Shown: in pieces, positions 53,598 through 62,639 of the stretch
How the letters are laid out: each line of letters starts with the position of its first letter
Numbering within the stretch: position 1 is the stretch's first letter
Source of the DNA: Clostridia bacterium
Lineage (GTDB): Bacteria > Bacillota > Clostridia > Oscillospirales > Acutalibacteraceae
Reading direction: 5' to 3'
Length of the DNA stretch: 64,000 nt
Assembly (NCBI GenBank): GCA_017461625.1
Contig: JAFTXJ010000005.1
Span: forward strand, 16,405 to 80,404
Made by a program: the position numbers and the translations under genes
The notes under the pieces: model-generated
What the model saw: the letters and a program-made list of their open reading frames with translations, nothing else
The model's database searches: none
Told to the model about the DNA's origin: nothing

Positions 53598-54653
53598 TTA
53601 AAGTGTCTGGTCGATTACTGATGTATTAGAAAGATGACGAGTCATGACTGACATATCACTAATATCAACATCGCCTGACTGGTTTGTATCTAAGGCTGTT
53701 ACAAAAATATCCTCAAGTGTATCAAGATTACCCAAGGTACGTGCTGATACACTAAGGTCAGAAACAGTGATAGAACCATCACCGTCAACATCGCCATAGA
53801 TAAGGATGTAATAATCATCAAGAAGGGCACCGTCTAACCAAACTCTTACCTTAGCACCTGTACCATAAGTACCTGCAGAACCTGTGGAAACAGCGTAAGT
53901 GAGTGTGGCATCGCCGAGAGGCTGAACATTGGCTTTGATTGTAGCCAATGACATTGTGAGACCTGCCCAGTTTTTGATTACTTTGTTATTATAGTCAATA
54001 ATAACCTGTGAACCTGCATAGGTTGTGATACCATCAGATCCGCCGGCATCGATTTCAACATCGAGGCCTTCGAAAGTGAGGGTAGTGTTGATGCGACAAA
54101 TTGTTGTTGCATCAGTTACGTCAGTAACAGCCTGGTTATAGAAAAGGGTTGATTCTGACGGAATAAAGATTGAACCTGTTGTGCCGCCAGCTGTTGATTT
54201 AACCTTCAACTGGAACGAGAAACACTTAACAGACTCTGCACTGTTGAAGCAACCGATATTTGTAGATGTTACAGAGGCAGTCCACTGAACAAGAACACAA
54301 CCGTAAGCTGATGGATCATACTCAACAGGATAGAGAGATTCATCGTTGCTTGTGTTGGCTTCAAGTGAGCCTTTATAAGTGAGACAATCGTCGTAAGCGG
54401 TCAGTTTGACACCTGTTGTGGGAACTTCAAAAACGTCTGCACTATAAAGAACAGGGAAACGCAAGCAAGTTGCGTTATAATCATTTTTAAGGTAAATGTT
54501 AACAGTAACAGTATCACCTGCTGCATAGTTTGTTGAATCAGCAACAACAGTATATGTCATTGAACCATCAACGGCGAAAGCGGAGACAGCAAAAACAGAG
54601 AAAGCAAGAACCACTGCTAAAAAAACAGCTAAAATTCTTTTTGAAGTTTTCAT
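53598..54653 (-). CDS. Secreted cohesin-like protein with C-terminal dockerin
   Basis: 351 residues. Signal peptide 1-27 (ILAVFLAVVLAFSVFAVSAFA). Residues about 30-195 show a cohesin-like pattern (TNYAAGDTVTVNIYLKNDYNATCLRFPVLYSADVFEV). A second beta segment follows (about 200-285). The dockerin is at the C-terminus: GDVDGDGSITVSDLSVSART and DTNQSGDVDISDMSVMTRHL. The dockerin calcium loops are intact (D-x-D/N-x-D/S-G). A hairpin (54682-54707) and strong SD (AGGAGG, 54662-54667) separate it from the 1324-residue gene. Confidence 0.88.
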   Translation of the reverse strand: MKTSKRILAVFLAVVLAFSVFAVSAFAVDGSMTYTVVADSTNYAAGDTVTVNIYLKNDYNATCLRFPVLYSADVFEVPTTGVKLTAYDDCLTYKGSLEANTSNDESLYPVEYDPSAYGCVLVQWTASVTSTNIGCFNSAESVKCFSFQLKVKSTAGGTTGSIFIPSESTLFYNQAVTDVTDATTICRINTTLTFEGLDVEIDAGGSDGITTYAGSQVIIDYNNKVIKNWAGLTMSLATIKANVQPLGDATLTYAVSTGSAGTYGTGAKVRVWLDGALLDDYYILIYGDVDGDGSITVSDLSVSARTLGNLDTLEDIFVTALDTNQSGDVDISDMSVMTRHLSNTSVIDQTL

Positions 54654-54681
54654 CTGTGATACCTCCTATTTTCTTTGGGAT

Positions 54682-54707
54682 ATCCCGGGCGTTTTCACAC
54701 CCGGGAT
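54682..54707. other. GC-rich intercistronic hairpin
   Basis: Palindrome ATCCCGGG / CCCGGGAT with a 10-nt loop between two dockerin genes, without a minus-strand T-run. It may stabilise or process the mRNA. Confidence 0.6.
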
Positions 54708-54721
54708 TTATTAAATTTTAA

Positions 54722-57700
54722 TTATTCAGCTGTACCAGCTGCAAAGTTAATTGTTGAAAGACCACCAAGTACACGAGAGATTGAGCTTAAGTCTGAAACA
54801 CCAATGTCACCTGAAGCATCAAAGTCACCAGCATATGTTGAAGCTGAATCAAGTGCTGTGAGGTTAGTCATTGAACGTGCAAGAGTTGACATATCAGAAA
54901 CAGTAACTCCACCTGAAGCATCAAGGTCACCCGTAATAACAAGAACATATTCAGCTACTACTTCACCTGCTGCATCATAGATGGTAACTGTTGAGCCTGT
55001 TGCGATTGATTCGCACTCAACTGTTGCATCACCTGTGATGTCGAAGTATGAAGCAACATCAGCTACATTAGCCTCCGGGAATACACCAAGAAGGAGGTTT
55101 ACACCAGATACTACTTCTGAACGAACAGCGTAAGCTGAGTCACCAGGGTTAGCACCTGCAAGAGCAATGATGAGTTCTTCGATGATTTCGCCTGCAGCTT
55201 TCATAAGTCTCTTCTGAGCTTCGATAAGCTGAACATAAGCTTCGTTGATCTTTGTCTGTCTTGGAGCTGATTCATTGTTTACGCTTGTTGCGAAAGCAAT
55301 AGCTCTCTCATAAGCTGCCCATGACTCTGCTTCATAGTCAGTTGAAACATAACCTGCTGCGTTAGCCTCTGCTACTGCACGGTTAAGGTTTGTCTTCAAG
55401 CTGCCTGATACAAGAAGTCTGTCAGCATAGAGTGAAAGACGATGGTTTGTATAAGCAACTGAAAGTGCGTCTACAGGACCGTATGTGAAGTCTTCCCAAT
55501 CAGGAACATATTCTTCACCTGTTTCTTCGTCGATAGCTGTCTTATAGATCTTGCTGCCTTCAATAAGGTCATAAGCTTCATCACGAGCTGCTTCGTAGTT
55601 TTCGTATGTATATGCTACATAGTCATCTCTTCCGAAGTAGTTGTAAGCTGCGTCATCATATTCAACGCCGTCTTCGTTAGGAGCCTGGATGCTATCAAGA
55701 AGAGCCTTTGTTGACTGAGCACCACCTGCTGCTGCTGTTGCTTCAAGAGCTTCAACTGCTGCCTGAAGGTCTGCTGCTGCTGCTTCATACTTGTTAGCGA
55801 TACCAACTGCTGTTGTAAGGCAGTAAGTTGTTGCCTTCTTAACGCCGTTAACAACCTGGTTAGCATAAGTCATAGCTGCGATGTAAGCATTCCATGCGTC
55901 TGCTGATGTGTAGTCAGATGCCTGACGCTGAGCATTAGCTTCTGAATTGAAGAGATCAACAAGACCGTAGTCTCTATAGAGACAAACGCCTGCTGAAACA
56001 TAGATGTTAGTGCCGTTAACAGTAACACCTGTGTTACCATAGTAACGTTTGAAGCCGTTAGAAGTGAAAGCTTCTTCTTCAGCGGCTAATTTCTGCTCAT
56101 CAGTATAGCTGTCATACTCATCAATGAACTTGAAGATCTGGATACCTGCACGGAAACTTGCACGGATGTCAGTTGTTTCAGTAACATTTTCCATGAATGA
56201 AAGCTTGTTGATAGCAGTTGCTGCTGTAGCTGCATAAGGAGTAACAGTAATCATACCAACGTCAGGATTGTTTTCATCAAGCTCTGCAAGGTTTTCAACT
56301 GTAAGTTCGATGTCATCCAAACCGCTGATTGATGTTCTGTAAAGGTTGATTTCACCATCAACGATGCTTGCTGCAGTACCTGTCTTAGAAGCTACTTTAT
56401 CTTCGTCTGTATCTGATTTTGAGAATACAGTGTAGATACGAGCATCAAGAGGTTCTGATGTAAGCTTTGTTCCGTCTTCTACAAGTACATCGTAGTTAAC
56501 TGTGATAGTATCGTACTGAGTACCTGAGAAAGAACCGGTAACTTTAACTGTTACAGATTCACCACCGTCAAGAACGGGGTTAGAAGGTGTAGCAATTGAA
56601 ATACCTGAAAGTGTTGAAGTGATTGAGTTAATCTTAATAGCATAACGAGCATCCTGATGGAATACGCCGTTAGCATCTGTGTAACCGGTGTTGATACCTG
56701 ATGACGGGTTAGTAATTGTCAAGTCAAGGTTAGGAGCACCTGTTGAAATGTAGTTAAATGCAGGGATGTCAAACTCAGGAGCTTCGAATTCCTGGCTGTT
56801 TGTAAGGCTAAGCATAGGACAAACAATAGGAAGAACAGCTGCTGCAAGAGTTGCACGATAGTTGTAAAGGTCTGAGAAAAGAGCATTTACAGTGTTAGCA
56901 AGGTTAGTCTTAGAAATAATTTCTTCCAATGTGGTCATGTTTGTAGCAAAGAGACCGGGGAAGATAATATTGATTGTTCTTGGAAGAACATTAAGGATAA
57001 CCTGCTTAATGGGCTGCTGAAGTTCAGAACCGGGAACTTCTTCAGTAAGAATTGAAACGAAATCGTCAAAGTTGAGTTCAAGAATGTTTTCAAGAACAAC
57101 TTCTTTAACAAGAGCTTCAAATGTAACTACGCCATCATCAAAGAGTGAAGCGTTGATCCAGTTCTTATTGATGATTGTGAAGAAGATCTTTTCAAGGTTA
57201 ACCCAACCTGAGTCTCTTGTGCTGAGGTTAATACCGCTGAGAAGACCAGCATAGTTTGTAATAGCCCAGTTAGCGAGTTCTGTGAACACGCCGTCGATGC
57301 CTACGCCATATTCAATGCCAAGGCCGAGAAGGTCATTAAGAGCTTCTGCAGCATAGTCACCAAGGATAGCATAGATTGTTTCAACGTTATCATTGGGATA
57401 AAGAGCTGTGTCACTGTAATCCATACCGGGAAGGTCAATAGCAACGATGCCTTTAACTGTGTAGTTAGCTACTTCTGTAAGAGTATCTGCTGATTCGGGA
57501 ACCCATACACCGTCAACTGAAGAGTTGATGATTGCACGAGCAACATAAGAAATAACTTCCATGTCGGTCATAGCGTCAAGCTCTTCTCTTGTCTTAACTT
57601 CTACGAAAGAAGCGAAGAATGTATCACCTGTCTGGCAAAGAACTTCTCTACCAAATTTGATGAGGTTAGGAACGATCTGAGTGTTGTCACCTGTTGACCA

Positions 57701-58696
57701 GTCGAAACCAAGTTCATCAGTGATAGCAAGATTGATAATTGAAGCAAGGATGTTGTTGAGTTCGCCCATGAATGTTTCGTCAGCTGCAAATTCATATGTC
57801 TGGAAAGCGAAGTTACATTTTCCGTCAGCTGTAAGATTGAAGAATGATTTGTACTGTTCGATTGCATCCATGTTTTCAGCCAACATTTCGTCGATAGCAC
57901 CGATCCACTTTTCGTTAGCTGTGGGAACGATCCATTCATTGTAAAGAACTTTGAGGATGTTGTCAACGAAATCATAAGCTGAACCTGTTGAAATGTCTGT
58001 ATAACCTTCAAGTGCAGGCATAAGGCCGGGCTCTTCTTCTGTACCGATAACAAGTTTATCGATAAGATCCTGAGCCATCTGGTCAACTGTTTCGTTGATT
58101 ACTTCGGGAGCATCTGTTTCATAAACAAGATCGTAAAGCAAGCCTTTTACAAGGGGAGTTACGTCAAGTTCGCCACCGAGGAGATCCTCGAGAAGGGGAC
58201 CAACGAGAGTACCTAAATCAAGAGTACCGTCGATAAGGCCTGTGAAGATACCTTTGTTGTCATAGAGGAACTCAAGCAAAGCATAGATAACTTTAAGGTC
58301 TGAATCAGTTGTGTTAGCTGAACGACGAGGAGTCGCAAGAGCTGAAGCATCTAAGTTTGCAAGGTCACCAAGCATTGGTGAGAACTGAGTCCAGAGAGAA
58401 CCACCTAAAAGGGTCTGGATACTGTCGAGAGCAGCATCAATAGATGTAAGGTTAAGTTCACCTACAAAAATGTCGTCTGCTGTCAACATAATCTGCTCTT
58501 CGTTGAGCATACGGTCAACTTCATCAAGTGCTGCTGAAGCATACTGTTCTGTTGTGAGAACAGGCTTATCAAGGCTGTCATAATTAGTGATAGCCTCATC
58601 CTTCCAAGGAGCATAAGCACTGGCTGCGATTGCAACTGTTGAGAAAACCATAATTACTGCAAGAAGAACGCTGAGCAATTTTTTTGACTGTCTCAT
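54722..58696 (-). CDS. Very large secreted dockerin protein, otherwise unassigned
   Basis: 1324 residues. Signal peptide 1-27 (LLSVLLAVIMVFSTVAIAASA). Residues about 28-640 are mostly helical and unlike any family I recognise (LTADDIFVGELNLTSIDAALDSI; VYETDAPEVINETVDQMAQDLIDK). Residues about 640-830 read as beta sheet (LDLTITNPSSGINTGYTD; VTVKVTGSFSGTQYDTITV). Two FIVAR-like helical segments follow (about 960-1045 and 1130-1210). A C-terminal dockerin is at about 1250-1320: GDLDASGGVTVSDMS, GDFDASGDIGVSDLS. It is the first gene of the cluster, with a structured leader of about 277 nt. Function unknown; by size it could be a surface scaffold or adhesin. Confidence 0.85.
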   Translation of the reverse strand: MRQSKKLLSVLLAVIMVFSTVAIAASAYAPWKDEAITNYDSLDKPVLTTEQYASAALDEVDRMLNEEQIMLTADDIFVGELNLTSIDAALDSIQTLLGGSLWTQFSPMLGDLANLDASALATPRRSANTTDSDLKVIYALLEFLYDNKGIFTGLIDGTLDLGTLVGPLLEDLLGGELDVTPLVKGLLYDLVYETDAPEVINETVDQMAQDLIDKLVIGTEEEPGLMPALEGYTDISTGSAYDFVDNILKVLYNEWIVPTANEKWIGAIDEMLAENMDAIEQYKSFFNLTADGKCNFAFQTYEFAADETFMGELNNILASIINLAITDELGFDWSTGDNTQIVPNLIKFGREVLCQTGDTFFASFVEVKTREELDAMTDMEVISYVARAIINSSVDGVWVPESADTLTEVANYTVKGIVAIDLPGMDYSDTALYPNDNVETIYAILGDYAAEALNDLLGLGIEYGVGIDGVFTELANWAITNYAGLLSGINLSTRDSGWVNLEKIFFTIINKNWINASLFDDGVVTFEALVKEVVLENILELNFDDFVSILTEEVPGSELQQPIKQVILNVLPRTINIIFPGLFATNMTTLEEIISKTNLANTVNALFSDLYNYRATLAAAVLPIVCPMLSLTNSQEFEAPEFDIPAFNYISTGAPNLDLTITNPSSGINTGYTDANGVFHQDARYAIKINSITSTLSGISIATPSNPVLDGGESVTVKVTGSFSGTQYDTITVNYDVLVEDGTKLTSEPLDARIYTVFSKSDTDEDKVASKTGTAASIVDGEINLYRTSISGLDDIELTVENLAELDENNPDVGMITVTPYAATAATAINKLSFMENVTETTDIRASFRAGIQIFKFIDEYDSYTDEQKLAAEEEAFTSNGFKRYYGNTGVTVNGTNIYVSAGVCLYRDYGLVDLFNSEANAQRQASDYTSADAWNAYIAAMTYANQVVNGVKKATTYCLTTAVGIANKYEAAAADLQAAVEALEATAAAGGAQSTKALLDSIQAPNEDGVEYDDAAYNYFGRDDYVAYTYENYEAARDEAYDLIEGSKIYKTAIDEETGEEYVPDWEDFTYGPVDALSVAYTNHRLSLYADRLLVSGSLKTNLNRAVAEANAAGYVSTDYEAESWAAYERAIAFATSVNNESAPRQTKINEAYVQLIEAQKRLMKAAGEIIEELIIALAGANPGDSAYAVRSEVVSGVNLLLGVFPEANVADVASYFDITGDATVECESIATGSTVTIYDAAGEVVAEYVLVITGDLDASGGVTVSDMSTLARSMTNLTALDSASTYAGDFDASGDIGVSDLSSISRVLGGLSTINFAAGTAE

Positions 58697-58973
58697 TTTT
58701 GGATTGCACCTCCATTAAATTTACATTTCATAATGAAATGCATTGGTTGCACATTTACGGCTGTACACACCGGATTGACACCCACTGACTTACCGAGCTG
58801 ACCGAGCGCCGTCAAGGCCACGCCTTGATGCTCAATCATCAGTTCGGCGATGGCTGCCGTTCTCTGCTCCGCGGCAGGGGTAACCATTTACCGCGAAAGC
58901 GGAGTCTGGTGTAATTTGAAATATGCACAACAGCTGAAATGCGCACATTAGCCTATACACCATTATTATGGTT
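58697..58973 (-). promoter_or_regulatory. Structured 5' leader RNA of the large dockerin gene, class unknown
   Basis: From the predicted transcription start (about 58973) to ATG 58696 there is about 277 nt, visibly GC-richer than its surroundings. Helices visible on the minus strand: CTCCGC/GCGGAG (arms 58899-58904 and 58867-58872) enclosing GGTAA/TTACC; GCCA+CGCC with GGCG+TGGC (58846-58854 and 58817-58824) enclosing TGATG/CATCA; and CATTTCAT/ATGAAATG near 58722-58742. A CCGAGC motif is duplicated (58793-58798, 58802-58807). I checked for c-di-AMP (ydaO), c-di-GMP, cobalamin and lysine class signatures and found none convincing. Confidence 0.55.
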
Positions 58974-58979
58974 AGTATA

Positions 58980-59008
58980 AATATACCCCACCTTTTAGCA
59001 TTTGTCAA
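58980..59008 (-). promoter_or_regulatory. Promoter of the dockerin cluster
   Basis: Minus strand TTGACA (59003-59008, perfect), 17-bp spacer, TATATT (58980-58985). Confidence 0.8.
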
Positions 59009-59113
59009 TAAATTTTTGGAAATAAAATACCTCCTTTCAGCAGATTTGTGCAGATTATACATAAAGCTTGTTTTCAATTTGTTAACATCTTTAAATTCAC
59101 ATTTTTTATCTTT

Positions 59114-59132
59114 GTAAAGCAATTTTCTTTAC
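59114..59132. promoter_or_regulatory. Operator-like palindrome GTAAAG-N7-CTTTAC, copy 1
   Basis: Perfect inverted repeat GTAAAG-caatttt-CTTTAC. A minus-strand TTTACG-17-TATAAG promoter candidate lies between this copy and copy 2, sharing bases with both palindromes. The rest of 59009-59282 is AT-rich and I see no gene in it. Confidence 0.6.
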
Positions 59133-59155
59133 TTATAATATTTACTGTATATTTC

Positions 59156-59174
59156 GTAAAGTTGATCTCTTTAC
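59156..59174. promoter_or_regulatory. Operator-like palindrome GTAAAG-N7-CTTTAC, copy 2
   Basis: GTAAAG-ttgatct-CTTTAC, with identical arms and spacing to copy 1, exactly 42 bp away (four helical turns). Confidence 0.6.
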
Positions 59175-59282
59175 AGAGGCAAAATTCGTATACATTTATA
59201 ATATATAGAAGCTTTAATGGGGTCATTTTGTACGGAATTTTGCAATCTTAACGGCAAAATATATAAAATATGGTAAAAACGC

Positions 59283-59311
59283 TTGATTTTCGCTCAAATT
59301 TAATCTATAAT
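59283..59311 (+). promoter_or_regulatory. Promoter of the BMP lipoprotein gene
   Basis: TTGATT (59283-59288), 17-bp spacer, perfect TATAAT (59306-59311), 35 bp before ATG. Confidence 0.8.
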
Positions 59312-59345
59312 TTAAGCGTATCTATTTATATAGGAGGTAAGATGT

Positions 59346-60365
59346 ATGAGTCTTACAAAGAAAATCACAGCAATTTTACTTGTACTGGTTATGATGCTTG
59401 CTTTTGCATCCTGCTCAACCGAGGAAGAAACCTCTGAGCTTGATATCGGTACAATCAACATCGGTGTTATTTACAACGGCACTATGGATGAAGAAGGCAC
59501 TCTTGCCAACAAACATTATGCCGCTTTTGAAAACGCTTACGGATCTGCAGGTGCAGGTGGCAGCCAGATTAACCAGCGTGACGGCGTTGTTCCCGGCGAT
59601 GCTGATGCAATGGCAACAACTATGGCTGACCTTATTGCAAGAGGATGTAAGCTCATTGTTACAACTGACCCCGGCTATTATGCTGATGCAGTTGAATACG
59701 CAAAGAAGAACCCTGACATTTTCTTTGCCGCTATGGCAAACTATGGTGAGCTTCAGCAGGAGCTCAGCAACCTTGCAACATTTGATGTAAGAACTTTTGA
59801 ATCAGAATATCTCGCAGGTATGATGGCAGGCTCCGCATCAGCAAACGGCAAGATCGGCTATGTTGTCGATGCTGAAAACGCAACCGAAGTTAATTCTTTC
59901 GCAGCAGGTGCCAAGGCAACCAATCCTGCCGCTACAGTTTCTCTTGTTGCAACAGATGACGTCAAAGCCGGTGTTGAAAAGATTGAAGCAGCAGGTTGTG
60001 ACACAGTTTATTCAAGAAACTTTGCAGTTGACGAAGAAGGCACAATGTACTTTGATGTTCCCAACTCAGTTGCAAACGATATGTGTGTTAACACACTCGG
60101 CGAAAACGGCAAGTTTATCACAGCTTCTTGCATGAACCTTGAAAGAGTTTACACCAAAATTATTACAGACACAGTTAACGAGAAGTTTGACGATGTCAAA
60201 GGTTACTCTACAGGTGTTGCAGAAGGTTCAATTGATGTTCGCCCTGCAGAAGACGAAGCTGTTAAGGCTAAGGTTAACGCTGAAAAAGATAAGCTCTTTG
60301 CAGGTGAAAGCGATATTGCAAAGCTTACCATGTCAAGCGTTCTTAACTACACAGTAATTAAATAA
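59346..60365 (+). CDS. BMP-family (PnrA-like) substrate-binding lipoprotein
   Basis: 339 residues. Lipoprotein signal peptide with lipobox Ala-Ser-C23 (LAFASC). The BMP fold motifs include IGVIYNGTMDEEGTLANKHYAAFENA, GCKLIVTTDPGYYADAVEYAKK, TFDVRTFESEYLAGMMAG and KIGYVVDAENATEVNSFAAGA. PnrA homologues bind nucleosides in ABC importers, but no ATPase or permease is adjacent; only a terminator and rhamnose isomerase follow. It could capture a sugar or nucleoside for a transporter elsewhere. SD AGGAGG, ATG 59346. Confidence 0.88.
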   Translation: MSLTKKITAILLVLVMMLAFASCSTEEETSELDIGTINIGVIYNGTMDEEGTLANKHYAAFENAYGSAGAGGSQINQRDGVVPGDADAMATTMADLIARGCKLIVTTDPGYYADAVEYAKKNPDIFFAAMANYGELQQELSNLATFDVRTFESEYLAGMMAGSASANGKIGYVVDAENATEVNSFAAGAKATNPAATVSLVATDDVKAGVEKIEAAGCDTVYSRNFAVDEEGTMYFDVPNSVANDMCVNTLGENGKFITASCMNLERVYTKIITDTVNEKFDDVKGYSTGVAEGSIDVRPAEDEAVKAKVNAEKDKLFAGESDIAKLTMSSVLNYTVIK

Positions 60366-60366
60366 C

Positions 60367-60391
60367 AAAAGTCCCTTTACGGGACTTTTTT
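60367..60391 (+). terminator. Terminator after the BMP lipoprotein
   Basis: AAAAGTCCC (60367-60375), small loop, GGGACTTTT (60381-60389) and continuing T-run. Read-through into rhaA would depend on its efficiency. Confidence 0.88.
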
Positions 60392-60414
60392 GATACACCT
60401 ATGGAGGTTTTATT

Positions 60415-61656
60415 ATGAACTTAAGATATGAATATGCAAAAGAATGTTACGCTAAAATTGGAATTGACACCGAGGCTGTTTTAAACAAGCTTGCTGGGGT
60501 TCCAGTTTCAATTCACTGCTGGCAGGGTGACGATGTTGGCGGATTTGAAAACAACGCTGACTTAAGCGGCGGAATTATGGCAACAGGTAACTACCCCGGC
60601 AAAGCAAGAAACGCTGAAGAGCTTATGGCAGACATTGAAAAAGTGCTTTCAATGGTACCCGGCAAGCATAAAATCAATCTTCACGCGATTTATGCCGTTA
60701 CCGATACCCCTGTTGACCGCGACAAGCTCGAGCCCAAGCATTTTGAAAAATGGGTTGAATTTGCCAAGAAAAACAACATCGGTCTTGATATTAATCCAAC
60801 TCTTTTCTCTCATCCTATGGCTGCAGACGGACTTACACTCTCTCATCCTGATGAAAAGGTTCGCCGCTTCTGGATCGACCATTGCAAAGCAATGAGAGAA
60901 ATCGGTGCATACTTCGGAAAAGAGCTCGGCATCACCTGCGTTAACAATATCTGGATTCCTGACGGATATAAAGAAATCCCTGCAGACAGAATGGGCCCAC
61001 GTCAGCGACTTAAAGATGCTCTTGATGAAATTCTCAGCGTTAAATATGATAAGCAGTATCTCATTGACACCGTTGAATCAAAGGTTTTCGGTATAGGTGT
61101 TGAAGCTTACACCGTAGGTTCACACGAGTTTTATATGAACTATGCCGCAAAGAACGATTGCCTTTGCCTTTTAGATAACGGTCATTATCACCCAACTGAA
61201 ATGGTAAGTGACAAAATTCCGTCAATGCTCCTTTTCGCTGACAAGGTTGCTCTGCACGTTACAAGGCCTATGAGATGGGACAGTGACCATGTGGTTATTT
61301 TTGATGACGAGCTTAAAGAAATTGCAAAAGAAATTGTTCGCTGTGATGCTCTTGATAAGGTTATTATCGGTCTTGACTATTTTGACGCATCAATCAACCG
61401 CATTGCCGCCTGGGTTGTAGGCACAAGAAATATGAGAAAGGCTTTGCTTTTTGCAATGCTCCTCCCCCACGACGAGTTAAAGAAATGCCAAAACGAAGGC
61501 AACTTCACAAAAATGCTTGCAATGAGTGAAGAATATAAATTCTATCCCTTTGCAGATGTGTGGGATGAATTCTGCTGCAGAAATGATGCACCTCAGGGTG
61601 AAAGCTGGTATGCTCAGGTTGAAGAATACGAAAAAGAAGTTCTTTCAAAAAGATAA
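60415..61656 (+). CDS. rhaA: L-rhamnose isomerase
   Basis: 413 residues, close to 419 in E. coli Rha[15 protein letters not shown] near the N-terminus, [40 protein letters not shown] and [13 protein letters not shown] are RhaA-specific, and the Mn-binding Asp/His residues sit in these segments. It converts L-rhamnose to L-rhamnulose. SD GGAGGT precedes ATG 60415. No rhaB or rhaD is in the window. The AraC regulator is convergent downstream. Confidence 0.95.
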   Translation: MNLRYEYAKECYAKIGIDTEAVLNKLAGVPVSIHCWQGDDVGGFENNADLSGGIMATGNYPGKARNAEELMADIEKVLSMVPGKHKINLHAIYAVTDTPVDRDKLEPKHFEKWVEFAKKNNIGLDINPTLFSHPMAADGLTLSHPDEKVRRFWIDHCKAMREIGAYFGKELGITCVNNIWIPDGYKEIPADRMGPRQRLKDALDEILSVKYDKQYLIDTVESKVFGIGVEAYTVGSHEFYMNYAAKNDCLCLLDNGHYHPTEMVSDKIPSMLLFADKVALHVTRPMRWDSDHVVIFDDELKEIAKEIVRCDALDKVIIGLDYFDASINRIAAWVVGTRNMRKALLFAMLLPHDELKKCQNEGNFTKMLAMSEEYKFYPFADVWDEFCCRNDAPQGESWYAQVEEYEKEVLSKR

Positions 61657-61704
61657 AAATAAAATTCGGTGCAACTTTTATGGATTGTACCGAATTTTAT
61701 TTTT
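61655..61704. terminator. Bidirectional terminator between rhaA and the AraC gene
   Basis: Long stem AAAAATAAAATTCGGT (61655-61670) with ACCGAATTTTATTTTT (61689-61704), with T-rich and A-rich flanks in both directions. It overlaps the 3' end of the AraC gene. Confidence 0.85.
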
Positions 61705-62487
61705 AACATACTCCATCGGAGTTTTACCTGTTTCCCTTTTAAAAATTCTTGCAAAGTTGCAAGGGTCAAGACCTGTTGCCGCTGCCGCCTCTGATATGTT
61801 ACAGTGCTCTTTTTCTATCAGATCACATGCTTGTTTTATGCGCAATGATGTCAAATATTTGTGCGGAGAAACTGATGTTTTCTCCTTAAATAAAATTGAA
61901 AAATAGCTTCTTTCAAGCCCCACTTCACGAGCAATTTCATCAACACTCAGTTGTTCATGAAACCTTGCCTCCATAAGACCGAGTGCACGCTCAATTCTGT
62001 CATCATATACAGCCGGTTTCTTATTTTTCATCAATATACCAAGAAATTCATAAATGCGAGAGGTTGCTCTCAAAGATTTTCCTCCGTCATCACAATTCCA
62101 ATCATCAACCATTTTCTTAAGGCAGGCACATAACTCGTCAAAAGATTCTTCAGGTGCAAAAGGTGTTTGTGCAGAAATCCCTGCATCTTTGAATATCTGA
62201 CCAAGATTAAGTCCGTCAACAGCACACCAATAGCCTTTCCTTGGCTCTTTTGAGTCTGCAGTGTGAATAACGACATCGCCCGGAAGCAGAACATAACAAT
62301 CACCCGGAGAAATCAAAAATTCCTGCCCATTTATAATAACCGAACCATATCCCTCTATACAACACTCAACAATATACACTTTACGTTTGATTGGTCCATA
62401 ACACTGCCCCGGTAACAAATCATATTCTTTTTCACAGTAAAGGACAACAGGTTCTCGCCTACTAATATATAAATTCGCATTACCCAT
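61678..62487 (-). CDS. AraC-family transcriptional regulator
   Basis: 269 residues from ATG 62487 (SD GGAGG; the longer frame is rejected). N-terminal cupin-like sensor (about 10-110: RKVYIVECCIEGYGSVIINGQEFLIS, VLLPGDVVIH) and two helix-turn-helix motifs (about 165-265: LSVDEIAREVGLERSYFSILFKEKTSVSPHKYL, NISEAAAATGLDPCNFARIFKRETGKTP). It diverges from the Gfo/Idh/MocA gene across about 150 bp and converges on rhaA, so it probably controls the rhamnose or related sugar genes. The ligand is not known. Confidence 0.92.
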   Translation of the reverse strand: MGNANLYISRREPVVLYCEKEYDLLPGQCYGPIKRKVYIVECCIEGYGSVIINGQEFLISPGDCYVLLPGDVVIHTADSKEPRKGYWCAVDGLNLGQIFKDAGISAQTPFAPEESFDELCACLKKMVDDWNCDDGGKSLRATSRIYEFLGILMKNKKPAVYDDRIERALGLMEARFHEQLSVDEIAREVGLERSYFSILFKEKTSVSPHKYLTSLRIKQACDLIEKEHCNISEAAAATGLDPCNFARIFKRETGKTPMEYVKNKIRYNP

Positions 62488-62560
62488 TAGACAAACCTCC
62501 AACAAAATGAAGATAATTCCACACAAAGCTTACTTGTAATTTTGGTTTAATTTCAATAGA

Positions 62561-62589
62561 ATTATAGCACAGCATTAAACTATCATCAA
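62561..62589 (-). promoter_or_regulatory. Promoter of the AraC regulator
   Basis: Minus strand TTGATG (62584-62589), 17-bp spacer, extended TGC-TATAAT (62561-62566). Confidence 0.8.
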
Positions 62590-62639
62590 GCATTCAGAAA
62601 CAAATTGAATATTGATGCATTAAAATTAAGGAGTAGAAT

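Noticed and set aside
58697-58973. Known riboswitch classes for the dockerin leader (ydaO, c-di-GMP, cobalamin, lysine)
   Set aside because: The conserved cores were not found. Short similarities such as a CAGCTCGGTAAG stretch were not enough to claim a class.
58693-59122. Two minus-strand reading frames (95 and 64 codons) inside the dockerin leader
   Set aside because: They have no SD, overlap strong helices and the promoter, and lie in the 5' leader. Neither resembles a known protein, so I treat the region as RNA.
59111-59139. Plus-strand promoter TTGTAA-16-TATAAT near the twin palindromes
   Set aside because: Only a weak -35, and a much better promoter for the BMP gene exists at 59283-59311; mentioned only as possible.
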